64,000 bases of DNA. It comes from Rhizobium phaseoli. Its GTDB lineage: Bacteria > Pseudomonadota > Alphaproteobacteria > Rhizobiales > Rhizobiaceae. The stretch is from NCBI RefSeq assembly GCF_010668805.1, contig NZ_WUFT01000001.1:496001-560000 (forward strand), read 5' to 3'. Under the pieces are notes generated by a model that saw nothing but the letters and a program-made list of their open reading frames with translations, made no database searches and had not been told where the DNA came from. Of the stretch, positions 35,122 to 44,008 are shown piece after piece. The stretch's first letter is position 1. Each line of letters starts with the position of its first letter. Position numbers and translations under genes: made by a program.

Positions 35122-35133
35122 TATTTGTTGTCT
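35122..35133. promoter_or_regulatory. Candidate ROK operator, copy 2
   Basis: Second exact copy of TATTTGTTGTCT, 61 bp upstream of the epimerase start and preceded by T. With copy 1 it brackets the divergent promoters of importer and epimerase. Confidence 0.4.
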
Positions 35134-35193
35134 TGCCAAACTAAATGGCATAGCACTGGGCGAAATCACCGGCATATCGTGGAGGAAAAACCT

Positions 35194-36078
35194 ATGCGTC
35201 GATTGGGTATTCATTCATTTGTATGGACAAACGGCCAAACGCAGGAAGGCCTGGAAATGGCCCTCAACAAGACGGCCGAACACGGATATCGCACCATCGA
35301 ATTTGCCTATCTGCGCCCCGAGAAATTCAATCTCGATCGACTGGCAAAGCTTGCGCAGTCTCTCGATCTGGAGATTGGCGTGACCATGGGCCTGCCGCTC
35401 GACAAGGACGTGTCGAGCGAGGACGCCTCTGCGGTGTCCGCCGGCAGGCAGACGCTGGCGGACGCCGTTCGTGCGGTCCGCGATATCGGCGGCAACAAGC
35501 TCGGCGGAATTCTCTATTCCGCGCACACCAAGTACAATCGCCAGCCGACGAAGAAGGGATGGGACAACAGCGTCGCCGCGATCGCCGCAACCGGGGAAGT
35601 CGCCAGGCAGGCAAACGTCGACCTCGTGCTGGAGGTGGTCAACCGGTTCGAGACGAACCTGCTGAATACCACGGCGCAGGGGCTGAAGTTCATCTCCGAG
35701 ACGGGATCGCAGCATGTTCGTCTTCATCTCGACACGTTCCACATGAACATCGAAGAAGCCAATCCGGCCGCCGCCATCCGCCTTGCCGGCGACAAGATCG
35801 GTTACTTCCACATCGGCGAAAGCAATCGCGGCTATCTCGGAGACGGCGTCATCAACTTCGATCTGATCTTCGACGCCCTGCTCGACATCGGCTACAACAG
35901 AGACGTGGTGTTCGAGAGCTTCTCGACGACGGTCGTCGATGAAGGCCTGTCACTTGCCTGCGCGATCTGGCGCGATACCTGGGAGGATAATGATTTGCTT
36001 GCGGCGCATGCGAAGCGCTACATCGAGCTGAAATATGACGAGGCCAAGCGTCGCCGCGCCACAAGCGCGCGGCCCTGA
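35194..36078 (+). CDS. Ketose 3-epimerase (D-tagatose/D-psicose 3-epimerase family)
   Basis: A 294-residue TIM-barrel protein. Segments diagnostic of ketose 3-epimerases are SSEDASAVSAGRQTLADAVR, LEVVNRFETNLLNT with the catalytic Glu, LHLDTFHMNIEEAN and FHIGESNRGYLGDG with metal-binding residues, and a second Glu in VVFESFS. It should epimerise a free ketohexose at C3 (for example tagatose to sorbose or fructose to psicose). The ATG at 35194 follows GGAGG; the upstream frame from 35077 is non-coding promoter sequence. First gene of the rightward catabolic operon. Confidence 0.88.
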   Translation: MRRLGIHSFVWTNGQTQEGLEMALNKTAEHGYRTIEFAYLRPEKFNLDRLAKLAQSLDLEIGVTMGLPLDKDVSSEDASAVSAGRQTLADAVRAVRDIGGNKLGGILYSAHTKYNRQPTKKGWDNSVAAIAATGEVARQANVDLVLEVVNRFETNLLNTTAQGLKFISETGSQHVRLHLDTFHMNIEEANPAAAIRLAGDKIGYFHIGESNRGYLGDGVINFDLIFDALLDIGYNRDVVFESFSTTVVDEGLSLACAIWRDTWEDNDLLAAHAKRYIELKYDEAKRRRATSARP

Positions 36079-36140
36079 TTATCCTTCTGACAGCCTGTTC
36101 CAGTCGTGTAAGGGTTGGGCGACTTGGAGGGAACTGAAAT

Positions 36141-37355
36141 ATGAACGACACCGTCTCCATCGGAAGTTCGCCGCGCAGGATCCGGCAGAACAATATCGTC
36201 GCCGCCTTGCAGACGATCTACGCCCACCGACGCCTCAGCCGGGCCGACCTCGCCCGCAAGCTCGGCATGAACCGCTCATCCTCGGGAGAGATCGTCGCCG
36301 AACTGACGGAGGGTGGGTTCGTTCAGGAGTCGGAGGAGAGCGGCAAGCAGCGCCTGGAGCATTCCCGCGCCGGTCGTCCCGGCATCATGCTCGAACTGGT
36401 TCCCGATGCTGCATTTTTCGTCGGGATCGAGATCGGCGTTGAACATATATCGGCTGTGGTTGTCGATCTCTCCGCCGAGGTTCGGGCATGCCGGAAAATG
36501 GCGTTCGACACACCGTCTTCGACGGTGGAGGAGGCCGTGGCGCAGGGTATCGAATTGATTATCGGCGCCATGGCGAAGAGGATGATCGACAGGTGCAAAG
36601 GCTTGGGCCTATCGACACCATCCCACGTCCGCCCGGATGGATTTGTCACGCTGGCGCCGATCATCGGCTGGCGAGACGTGCCGTTGAAGGAGATTGCGCG
36701 GTCAGCCTTCCCGTCCGCCGTGCCGATTGCGGTCGAAAACGATGCCAATGCGTTTGCGATCGGCGACAGCTATCGTCACGGCGTCGCAGGGGTGACCCTG
36801 TTCCTGCTGATGGAAACCGGCGTCGGCGGCGGCATCATGATCGATGGCAAGCTGTTTCGTGGCGGCCATGGTCTGGCGGGAGAAATCGGCCACACCCTGG
36901 TACCGGGAAGCGGCGGTCACAAGCTCGAACAGCTGATCGGTCGCGAGGTGCTCATCGGGCAGTATCGCGAGGCTATTGGACGCGACGACGCGGATCTTCA
37001 GGATTTTCTTGGCGACGTTCGTGATCGCGTCCCGGCCGCGGTCAATATCGCCGAAGCCTGGTCGCGCCATCTCGCCTATGCATTGCTGCAGGCCTGTCGT
37101 CTGCTCGACCCGGACAGGATCGTCCTCGGCGGCTCCGTGGCATCCCTCTACCCGATGGTGGCTGCCCGCGTGGCGGTCCATATGTCGGAAGGCCAGAACA
37201 TCGCTTTCCCCACGCCGGAGATCGTCGTGGACGACGATGCCGAGTTTCGTTCCGCCTTCGGGGCGGCATGCATGTTGCACCAGCGCTTTCTGTCGCTGGA
37301 AAGCGAGGAGTTCGGCAGCGAGGACGGCGCGCCGGTCCCATCGGCGATGAGTTAA
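36141..37355 (+). CDS. ROK-family transcriptional regulator
   Basis: A 404-residue protein with an N-terminal winged helix-turn-helix (HRRLSRADLARKLGMNRSSS, about 31-50) and a C-terminal ROK sugar-kinase-like domain: GIEIGVEHISAVVVDLS, ENDANAFAIGD and the glycine-rich METGVGGGIMIDGKLFRGG followed by GEIGH. The zinc-site region typical of ROK proteins is weak, with few Cys. Most likely the ligand-sensing repressor of the importer/epimerase divergon, sitting inside the operon. Confidence 0.9.
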   Translation: MNDTVSIGSSPRRIRQNNIVAALQTIYAHRRLSRADLARKLGMNRSSSGEIVAELTEGGFVQESEESGKQRLEHSRAGRPGIMLELVPDAAFFVGIEIGVEHISAVVVDLSAEVRACRKMAFDTPSSTVEEAVAQGIELIIGAMAKRMIDRCKGLGLSTPSHVRPDGFVTLAPIIGWRDVPLKEIARSAFPSAVPIAVENDANAFAIGDSYRHGVAGVTLFLLMETGVGGGIMIDGKLFRGGHGLAGEIGHTLVPGSGGHKLEQLIGREVLIGQYREAIGRDDADLQDFLGDVRDRVPAAVNIAEAWSRHLAYALLQACRLLDPDRIVLGGSVASLYPMVAARVAVHMSEGQNIAFPTPEIVVDDDAEFRSAFGAACMLHQRFLSLESEEFGSEDGAPVPSAMS

Positions 37356-37385
37356 CGACAACAGGGATCGAAAGCAGGATTGCAA

Positions 37386-38363
37386 ATGGCTTCAATACTG
37401 GCTCCGGACGCGCTTGGTCCCACGGTTTGCGTGGGGGAGATCCTGGTGGAGATCGTCGCCACGACGGTTGGAGACGGGTTCCTCGAAGCCCAGCCGCTCG
37501 TCGGTCCGTTTGCGAGCGGAGCGCCGGCGATCTTCATTTCGCAGTGCGGCCGCCTCGGCGGTCAGGCGGCAATGGTCGGCGCCGTCGGCGATGACGATTT
37601 CGGCCGCGTCAATACCGATCGCCTCAAACGCGACGGCGTCGATATCTCGGCCATTTCGATCGATCCGGATTACCCGACGGGAAGCGCTTTCGTTCGCTAC
37701 CGGAAGGACGGCTCCAGAGATTTCGTCTACAACATCGCCACCTCCGCAGCCGCGCGCTTCGGCTGGTCTGAATTGGTCGGCAATCTGATCAACCGGAGCG
37801 GACATCTGCACGTGATGGGCTCCGCCCTGTCGGTTCCGAGTGCGCGCGCGGTGATCGACAAGGCGGTCGATATCGTCAAGGCGCGCGGTGGAACGCTCTC
37901 GGTCGATCCGAACCTTCGCAAGGAGCTGAAACTGGACGAGGACACCGAGCGCCGGTTTTCCAAGCTTGTCGCCGCCGCCGATCTGCTTCTGCCGTCCGGA
38001 GAGGAGCTTGAGCGTGCCGCGGGTGTCGAAGGCGAGGCGGAAGCGATCCGGCACCTGTTCGAGATGGGCGTCAAAGAGATCGTGCTGAAGCGCGGAGCCG
38101 GCGGCGCGACCTGCTTCGCCAGCGGCGGAGACCGCATCGACGCTCCCGCCTTCGTCGTTCAGGAGATCGACCCTACGGGCGCCGGCGACTGCTTCGGCGG
38201 TGCCTATCTCACCTGCCGGCGGCTCGGAATGTCTCCAAAGCAGGCTCTGACCTATGCCTCGGCCGCCGGCGCCCGCAACGTCACGGTGCTGGGCCCGATG
38301 GAAGGTGCGGGCAGCCGCCGGGAACTCGATGCATTCATCGCGTCAACGGAAAGGCGGCCGTGA
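37386..38363 (+). CDS. PfkB-family sugar kinase (tagatose kinase-like)
   Basis: A 325-residue ribokinase-family enzyme. It has the glycine-rich [20 protein letters not shown] region early, [10 protein letters not shown] in the middle and the catalytic [16 protein letters not shown] (about residues 262-277) with the anion-hole GAGD. It phosphorylates a ketose at the terminal carbon. In Agrobacterium a PF00294 kinase makes D-tagatose 6-phosphate next to a PF08013 enzyme; here the same pair overlaps by one base (TGATG), which supports that assignment. ATG at 37386 after AGCAGGA. Confidence 0.85.
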   Translation: MASILAPDALGPTVCVGEILVEIVATTVGDGFLEAQPLVGPFASGAPAIFISQCGRLGGQAAMVGAVGDDDFGRVNTDRLKRDGVDISAISIDPDYPTGSAFVRYRKDGSRDFVYNIATSAAARFGWSELVGNLINRSGHLHVMGSALSVPSARAVIDKAVDIVKARGGTLSVDPNLRKELKLDEDTERRFSKLVAAADLLLPSGEELERAAGVEGEAEAIRHLFEMGVKEIVLKRGAGGATCFASGGDRIDAPAFVVQEIDPTGAGDCFGGAYLTCRRLGMSPKQALTYASAAGARNVTVLGPMEGAGSRRELDAFIASTERRP

Positions 38364-39640
38364 TGGAGGTGTATCTCAACGAACTGGCGAGGCTCAGGAT
38401 CGAAGGCCAGCCGAGAGGCGTCACCTCCGTATGCTCCGCCCATCCGATCGTGCTGCGCGCCGCGCTGCGGCATGGGCGGCAACAGGAAAGCACCGTGCTG
38501 ATCGAAGCGACCTGCAACCAGGTCAATCACCTCGGCGGCTATACCGGCATGACGCCGAGCGATTTCGCCTCTCTCGTCATGAAGATCGCGGTGGAGGAGG
38601 GGTGCCCGGAAAAACTGATCGTTCTCGGCGGCGACCACCTCGGCCCCAATCCCTGGCGCGACCGGCCGGCGGAAGAGGCCATGGCCGAGGCGGAGAAGAT
38701 GGTGGCCGCCTATGTCGACGCCGGATTCCGCAAGATTCATCTCGACGCCTCGATGGGCTGCAAGGGCGAGCCGACGGCGCTCGACGACGAAACCACCGCC
38801 CATCGCGCCGCCCGGCTTGCCGCGGTCGCCGAGGCTTCGGCGAGGAAGACCGGCGGCGCAATGCCGGTTTACGTCATCGGCACCGAAGTGCCGCCGCCCG
38901 GCGGGGCCGATCATGCCCTGACGACGATCGAGCCGACCGCTGCCGCGGCGGCGCTAAAAACGATCGACGTCCACCGTCGGATTTTTGCGGAGGCAGGACT
39001 CGGGCAAGCGTTTGGACGGGCGATCGGGCTGGTCGTTCAGCCGGGTGTCGAGTTCGGCAATCAGAATGTCATCTTCTACGACCGCAGCAAGATAGACGGC
39101 CTGAAATCGGTGCTCATCGACGCGCCGCAATTCGTGTTCGAGGCTCACTCGACGGATTATCAGCGGACCAGGCCGTTGACCGCGCTGGTGAAGGACGGGT
39201 TCCCCATTCTGAAGGTCGGCCCCGAGTTGACCTTCGTTTTGCGCGAGGCGCTCTATGCGCTCGACGCGATCGCTTCGGACCTCTTGCCCGACTACGGTCA
39301 GCGTCCGCTCTATGCGGCGATGGAAGCCCTGATGCTCGATCAGCCAAGCAATTGGAGCCGCCATTACCACGGGACAAAAGCCGAGATGCGTTGGTTGCGG
39401 CATTATTCGCTGTCTGACCGCATCCGCTATTATTGGGCGTCGGCTGAAGCGCAGGATGCCGTCCGGCGCCTGTGCGGGGCGCTTCGAGGGCAATCCGTCC
39501 CGCTGCCATTGTTTTGGCAGCATATGCCGGCCGCGCAGGGTTTTGCAGATGCGCCGCTCGATCCGGATGAGGTTTTGATCTGGAGAGTGACGAACAGTCT
39601 CGCCGACTATCACGCCGCCTGCGGCGTCGGGAAGAATTAG
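38363..39640 (+). CDS. PF08013 protein (GatZ/KbaZ-like), probable D-tagatose-6-phosphate 4-epimerase
   Basis: A 425-residue member of the GatZ/KbaZ (tagatose-6-P) family: RGVTSVCSAHPIVLRAALRH, VLIEATCNQVNHLGGYTGM, LGGDHLGPNPW and KIHLDASMGCKGEP are family hallmarks. In E. coli the homologues are non-catalytic partners of tagatose-bisphosphate aldolase, whose class II partner (GatY/KbaY) is absent here. An Agrobacterium homologue epimerises D-tagatose 6-phosphate to fructose 6-phosphate, which fits a stand-alone gene coupled to a kinase. Start ATG overlaps the kinase stop. Confidence 0.87.
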   Translation: MEVYLNELARLRIEGQPRGVTSVCSAHPIVLRAALRHGRQQESTVLIEATCNQVNHLGGYTGMTPSDFASLVMKIAVEEGCPEKLIVLGGDHLGPNPWRDRPAEEAMAEAEKMVAAYVDAGFRKIHLDASMGCKGEPTALDDETTAHRAARLAAVAEASARKTGGAMPVYVIGTEVPPPGGADHALTTIEPTAAAAALKTIDVHRRIFAEAGLGQAFGRAIGLVVQPGVEFGNQNVIFYDRSKIDGLKSVLIDAPQFVFEAHSTDYQRTRPLTALVKDGFPILKVGPELTFVLREALYALDAIASDLLPDYGQRPLYAAMEALMLDQPSNWSRHYHGTKAEMRWLRHYSLSDRIRYYWASAEAQDAVRRLCGALRGQSVPLPLFWQHMPAAQGFADAPLDPDEVLIWRVTNSLADYHAACGVGKN

Positions 39641-39669
39641 CAATCAGGATCAAGCAGGAGGAGAAATCG

Positions 39670-40395
39670 ATGCAGGAATTGAATGGGAAGATCGCCGCGG
39701 TCACGGGTGCGGCGTCCGGCATAGGATTGGCCTCGACGGAGGCAATGCTCGCCGCGGGCGCGACGGTCGTGCTGGTGGACCGGGATGAGAAGGCCCTTGA
39801 GACGGTTTGCAGCCGGCTTGGCGAGCGCGCTATTCCGCTCGTGATCAACCTGCTCAATCCGAACGAGTGCGCCGGACTGCTTGAGGGCGTCCTGGCGAAG
39901 ACGGGCAAACTCGATATCCTGCATGCCAATGCCGGCACTTATATCGGCGGCGACCTTGTGGAAACCGACCTCGATACGATCGATCGGATGCTCAATCTCA
40001 ACGTCAATGTCGTCATCAAGAACGTTCACAATGTCATTCCTCACATGATCGACCGGGGCACTGGCGACATTGTCGTCACCAGCTCCGTCGCTGGACATTC
40101 GGCGATCCCCTGGGAACCGGTCTATTCCTCGTCGAAATGGGCGATGACCTGCTTTGTCCAGACGATGCGCCGCCAGCTTCTGAAAAACGGCATTCGCGTC
40201 GGATCGGTGTCGCCAGGGCCGGTGATCAGCGCTCTGCTCGCGGATTGGCCGGAGGAAAACCTTCGCAAGGCCAAGGAGGCCGGCGCTTTGATCGAACCCA
40301 AGGAGGTTGCCGACGCGATCATCTTCATGCTGACCCGGCCGCGCAACGTCACCATCCGCGATATCGTGGTCCTCCCCAGCGCATTCGACATCTGA
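39670..40395 (+). CDS. SDR dehydrogenase resembling ribitol 2-dehydrogenase
   Basis: A 241-residue short-chain dehydrogenase: TGAASGIGLA, DILHANAGTYIGGDLVETD, VTSSVAG and the Tyr-x3-Lys in VYSSSKWA. The unusual HANAG motif, GSVSPGPVISALLADWPEEN and the C-terminal MLTRPRNVTIRDIVVLP closely follow ribitol dehydrogenase (RbtD) of enteric bacteria. It probably oxidises a polyol at C2 to a ketose with NAD; ribitol, or a hexitol with matching configuration. 29 bp after the PF08013 gene, with AGGAGG upstream. Confidence 0.88.
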   Translation: MQELNGKIAAVTGAASGIGLASTEAMLAAGATVVLVDRDEKALETVCSRLGERAIPLVINLLNPNECAGLLEGVLAKTGKLDILHANAGTYIGGDLVETDLDTIDRMLNLNVNVVIKNVHNVIPHMIDRGTGDIVVTSSVAGHSAIPWEPVYSSSKWAMTCFVQTMRRQLLKNGIRVGSVSPGPVISALLADWPEENLRKAKEAGALIEPKEVADAIIFMLTRPRNVTIRDIVVLPSAFDI

Positions 40396-40406
40396 AGGAG
40401 CCTGAT

Positions 40407-41180
40407 ATGAGCTACCAGGAGAAATTTCGCCTCGATGGCGAACGTGCGGTGGTCACGGGGGGAGGGCGTGCGATCGGGCTGTGCTGCACCGAGGCGCTGG
40501 CGGAGGCGGGCGCCGCGGTCGTCGTCATCGAACGCAGCGAGGCCGACGCCCGGCAAGCGCTTGCGCTGCGCGATAAGGGCTACGATATCGAAGTCCGGGT
40601 GGGCGACGTCACCGACGCCGGCCGAATGGACGCAATCGCCAATGAGCTTGCCGGCGGAGCCCGGCCGGCGACGATCCTCGTCAACAATGCCGGGATCGGC
40701 CAGAACGGCATCGCGGCGGAGGATCTCACCGACGCCGATTGGCTGCGCATGATGGACGTCAATCTCAACGGCGTCTTCTGGTGCTCGCGCGCCTTCGGTC
40801 GTCACATGATCTCGATGAAGCGCGGCGCCATCGTCAACCTCGGCTCGATGTCGGGGCACATCTGCAACCGGCCGCAGCCGCAGACGGCCTACAACGTCTC
40901 CAAGGCGGCAGTCCATCACCTCACGCGTTCGCTGGCCGCCGAATGGGCGCAGCACGGTATCAGGGTAAATGCCGTCGCGCCCACCTACATCGAGACACCG
41001 ATGGTAGTGGCCGTCGAAGCCAATCGCGAGCGGATTCCAATCTGGCTTGCCGACACGCCGATGGGCAGGATGGGAACGCCGGAGGAGGTGGCAAGCGCGG
41101 TCCTCTTCCTCGCCTCGGGCGCAGCCAGCCTCATGACTGGCGCCATCGTCAACGTCGATGCAGGGTTCACCTGCTGGTAG
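40407..41180 (+). CDS. SDR dehydrogenase resembling galactitol 2-dehydrogenase (GatDH)
   Basis: A 257-residue short-chain dehydrogenase: FRLDGERAVVTGGGRAIGL, NNAGIG, catalytic NLGSMSGHICNRPQ and TAYNVSKAAVHHLTRSLAAE, ending TGAIVNVDAGFTCW. The GSMSG-x3-NRPQ segment and the FTCW-type C-terminus, which carries the magnesium site, are those of Rhodobacter galactitol dehydrogenase, which makes L-tagatose. It likely oxidises galactitol or a related hexitol. 11 bp after the ribitol dehydrogenase-like gene, last gene of this operon. Confidence 0.88.
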   Translation: MSYQEKFRLDGERAVVTGGGRAIGLCCTEALAEAGAAVVVIERSEADARQALALRDKGYDIEVRVGDVTDAGRMDAIANELAGGARPATILVNNAGIGQNGIAAEDLTDADWLRMMDVNLNGVFWCSRAFGRHMISMKRGAIVNLGSMSGHICNRPQPQTAYNVSKAAVHHLTRSLAAEWAQHGIRVNAVAPTYIETPMVVAVEANRERIPIWLADTPMGRMGTPEEVASAVLFLASGAASLMTGAIVNVDAGFTCW

Positions 41181-41250
41181 CGCTTTCGGGACGAGGCGCG
41201 AGCAGCGCCTCGTCCGAATTGGAAAACTGTCTGCCGCGAAAATCAGCGGA

Positions 41251-41268
41251 TATGGAAACGTTACCACA
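41251..41268. promoter_or_regulatory. LacI-type operator, upstream copy
   Basis: TATGGAAACGTTACCACA, a near-palindrome centred on CG at 41259/41260, matches the AA-CG-TT core of LacI/GalR-family operators. It lies upstream of the -35 box; its reverse complement is nearly identical to the second copy 54 bp downstream. Confidence 0.7.
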
Positions 41269-41273
41269 TCTTG

Positions 41274-41302
41274 TTGACTCGCATTCCTGCCCGATTTATT
41301 TG
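41274..41302 (+). promoter_or_regulatory. Sigma70-type promoter of the aldolase operon
   Basis: TTGACT (41274-41279) and TATTTG (41297-41302) with 17-bp spacing. It lies between two LacI-type operators, the second of which would cover the start point. It drives the aldolase to zinc-dehydrogenase operon. Confidence 0.55.
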
Positions 41303-41304
41303 AA

Positions 41305-41322
41305 TGTGGAAACGTTGCCATA
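41305..41322. promoter_or_regulatory. LacI-type operator, downstream copy
   Basis: TGTGGAAACGTTGCCATA centred on CG at 41313/41314, over the expected transcription start and just before the ribosome site AGGGAGGAG. The 54-bp distance to the first copy is about five helical turns, suited to repression by looping. Confidence 0.7.
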
Positions 41323-41337
41323 TCAGGGAGGAGCTTG

Positions 41338-42162
41338 ATGAAGTCCGCACGGTTGAACCGACTTTTCGGCGTGTCCGGAAATTGTTTTGACGTCGCTATC
41401 GATCACGGCATGTTCAATGAACGGACTTTCCTTGCCGGCATCGAGAACATGAAGACGGCCATCGAGGTGATCGCTGAGGCCGGCCCGGATGCCATTCAGC
41501 TTCCGCCGGGCACCGCACCCCTTCTGCAGGCCATTCCCGGAAAACATCGCCCGGCACTGGTGCTGCGCACCGATATCGCCAATATCTACGGCAATCCGCT
41601 TCCCTCTCAATTGTTTTCCGAAATGATCGACAGGGCGGTGGAACAGGGCGTTGCGTTGGATGCCGCCTGTGTCGTCGTCAATCTTCTGATGCTGCCGGAC
41701 CAGCCGGAAGTCTACCGCGCCTGCGTGCGCAACGTGAACAGCCTGAAGCGCGAATGCGAGATCTACGGCATGCCGCTGATGGTCGAGCCGCTCGTCATGC
41801 AGGACAATTCCAAGGGCGCCTATATGGTCGATGGCGCGATCGACAAGATCCTGCCGCTCGTGCGCCAGGCGGCCGAACTCGGCGCCGACATCATCAAGGC
41901 CGACCCGTGCGACAATGTCGAGGAATATCATCGCGTGGTCGAAATCGCCCAGGGCCTGCCGGTGCTGGTGCGCGGCGGCGGCCGCGTTTCGGATCAGGAA
42001 ATCCTGATCCGCACCAAGCAGTTGATGGAGCAGGGCGCCCGTGGCATCGTCTATGGCCGCAACGTCATTCAGCATCACAATCCCGGCGGCATGACGCAGG
42101 CCTTGATGGCGATCGTCCATGACAAGGCTTCCGTCGAGCAAGCCTCGCTGCATCTTGGCTGA
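41338..42162 (+). CDS. Class I aldolase of the FbaB/LsrF (DhnA) family
   Basis: A 274-residue TIM-barrel protein: VAIDHGMFNE near the start, the Schiff-base lysine in GADIIKADPCDNVEEYH (about residue 186), PVLVRGGGRVSD phosphate-binding loop and ARGIVYGRNVIQH at the end, the pattern of LsrF/FbaB-type aldolases and thiolases. It should cleave or transfer a phosphorylated sugar product of this operon; the exact substrate is unknown. The ATG at 41338 follows AGGGAGGAG; a TTG directly before it is the alternative. First gene of the LacI-controlled operon. Confidence 0.85.
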   Translation: MKSARLNRLFGVSGNCFDVAIDHGMFNERTFLAGIENMKTAIEVIAEAGPDAIQLPPGTAPLLQAIPGKHRPALVLRTDIANIYGNPLPSQLFSEMIDRAVEQGVALDAACVVVNLLMLPDQPEVYRACVRNVNSLKRECEIYGMPLMVEPLVMQDNSKGAYMVDGAIDKILPLVRQAAELGADIIKADPCDNVEEYHRVVEIAQGLPVLVRGGGRVSDQEILIRTKQLMEQGARGIVYGRNVIQHHNPGGMTQALMAIVHDKASVEQASLHLG

Positions 42163-42182
42163 CGCGTCTGGGAGGACATGTC

Positions 42183-43337
42183 ATGACGAAAATATTCCGC
42201 TTCGGCGTCATCGGCTGCGGTCTGATGGGACGCGAGTTCGCCAGCGCCGCGGCGCGCTGGCTGCATCTGGCCGATGTGAAGGCGCGACCCGAAATTGTCG
42301 CCGTCTGCGATACCAATGCGACGCTGCTCGACTGGTTCAAAGATCATGTGCCGACCGTTCGCCAGTTCACCGCCGACTATAAGGAGCTTCTGGCCAATCC
42401 CGAGGTCGATGCGGTCTATTGTGCCGTGCCGCACGTGCTGCACCAGCAATTCTATATCGACGTGCTGAAGGCCGGAAAGCATCTTCTCGGCGAAAAGCCC
42501 TTCGGCATGGACGCGGCTCAGAACCGGGAGATCATGGCGGTTCTCGCCGAGGACCCCGAACTGCTGGTCCGCTGTTCGTCGGAAATGCCGTTCTTCCCCG
42601 GCGCCCAGAAGGTCATCGCGCTCGCAAAAAGCGGTGAGATGGGCGAGATCCTCGAAGTCGAGGCAGGCTTCCTGCACTCTTCGGATATCGACCGGCAAAA
42701 ACCGATCAACTGGAAGCGCATGGCCGAGATCAATGGCGACTATGGTTGCATGGGTGATCTCGGCATGCATGTGCTGCACGTACCGTTGCGTCTCGGCTGG
42801 CGCCCGACGACCCTGCATGCGCAATTGGTCAAAAAGGTCACCGAACGTCCCGACGGCAAGGGCGGCATGCTGCCCTGCACCACTTGGGACAATGCGACGA
42901 TCAGCAGCCGCGTGCGCGCCGGGGATCAGGATTTTCCGATGGTCCTGAAAACCTGGCGCATCGCGCCCGGCGAATCCAATACCTGGTACATCCGCGTTCT
43001 CGGCATGAAGAAAAGCGCATTCTTCAGCACAAAGTCGCCGCGTCAGTGGCAGTGGATGGATTACAATGGCGGCGCGCAGGCTTGGAGCACCGAGGATCTC
43101 GGTTATGGCTCGCTGTTTCCCGCCATCACCGGCAAGATCTTCGAATTCGGTTTTGCCGACGCCATCCAGCAGATGTGGGCGGCCTTCGTCGATGAGCTTG
43201 CCGGCGGCAATGCGAACGGGTTCGGCTGTGCGACGCCGGCGGAAGCGCAGGCGCATCATGCGGTCCTGACGGCAGCTCTGAAATCCGGCCGCGAGGACGT
43301 CGTCGTGCCGGTCGAGTATGATGGGGCGTCTCTCTGA
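42183..43337 (+). CDS. Gfo/Idh/MocA-family oxidoreductase
   Basis: A 384-residue NAD(P)-dependent sugar oxidoreductase: Rossmann motif GVIGCGLMGREFA at the start, AVPHVLH and the conserved GEKPFGMDAAQN (Glu-Lys-Pro), then a C-terminal alpha/beta domain for substrate binding. Members oxidise sugars, inositols or aminosugars at one hydroxyl. 20 bp after the aldolase gene, and its stop overlaps the next start (TGATG). Confidence 0.88.
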   Translation: MTKIFRFGVIGCGLMGREFASAAARWLHLADVKARPEIVAVCDTNATLLDWFKDHVPTVRQFTADYKELLANPEVDAVYCAVPHVLHQQFYIDVLKAGKHLLGEKPFGMDAAQNREIMAVLAEDPELLVRCSSEMPFFPGAQKVIALAKSGEMGEILEVEAGFLHSSDIDRQKPINWKRMAEINGDYGCMGDLGMHVLHVPLRLGWRPTTLHAQLVKKVTERPDGKGGMLPCTTWDNATISSRVRAGDQDFPMVLKTWRIAPGESNTWYIRVLGMKKSAFFSTKSPRQWQWMDYNGGAQAWSTEDLGYGSLFPAITGKIFEFGFADAIQQMWAAFVDELAGGNANGFGCATPAEAQAHHAVLTAALKSGREDVVVPVEYDGASL

Positions 43338-44008
43338 TGCAGCGCTCGCAGATCAATGCCGCGTTGCAGCGAGCAAGCGCGACCCTTGAGCGCGGGCACT
43401 GGTCCCTGCCGGCATGGGGCTATTGGACGGCGGCGGATTTTGCCCTTCATCCCGAGGCAGCGGCCTATTTGCGCAGCCATCAACTCGGGTGGGATGTCAC
43501 CGATTTCGGCTCGAACCGGTTTGCCGAATGCGGCCTCGTGCTGTTTTGCCTGCGCAATGGCATCGTTGATGTCGAGGGTGAACGGACCTATGCCGAAAAG
43601 CTGCTCTTCGTCGAGGAAGGGCAGGTCACGCCGACACACCGTCATGCGGCCAAGATGGAAGACATCATCAATCGCGCCGGCGGCGATCTCGTCATCGAAT
43701 TCGCCGCCACCGATGCCGATGACCATGTGCTGAAGGATGATGTGACGGTTCCGGTCGACGGGCTGCCGCGCCTGCTCGCTGCATGGGAGCCGCTGGTTCT
43801 CCGGCCTGGCCAGAGCGTGACGATCCGCACCGGGCTTTACCACCGCTTTTACGGCAGGAAAGGCGGCGGACCTGTCCTTGTCGGCGAGGTCAGCCAGGTC
43901 AACGACGACAACAGCGACAATTTCTTTCTGGAGCCGATCGGGCGCTTTGCCGCGATCGAGGAGGACGAGCCGCCGCTCAGGCCCTTGTGGAACGAAGGGG
44001 GCGGCTGA
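43337..44008 (+). CDS. D-lyxose isomerase-like cupin protein
   Basis: A 223-residue cupin-fold enzyme of the D-lyxose ketol-isomerase family. The metal-binding motif THRHAAKMEDIINRAGGDLV gives two His and a Glu (about 99-106), with the third His in GLYHRFYG and the early WGYWTAADFALHPEAAAY and DFGSNRF segments typical of the family. It interconverts D-lyxose with D-xylulose (or D-mannose with D-fructose) with Mn. Start and stop both overlap neighbouring genes by one base, so it is tightly coupled. Confidence 0.85.
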   Translation: MQRSQINAALQRASATLERGHWSLPAWGYWTAADFALHPEAAAYLRSHQLGWDVTDFGSNRFAECGLVLFCLRNGIVDVEGERTYAEKLLFVEEGQVTPTHRHAAKMEDIINRAGGDLVIEFAATDADDHVLKDDVTVPVDGLPRLLAAWEPLVLRPGQSVTIRTGLYHRFYGRKGGGPVLVGEVSQVNDDNSDNFFLEPIGRFAAIEEDEPPLRPLWNEGGG

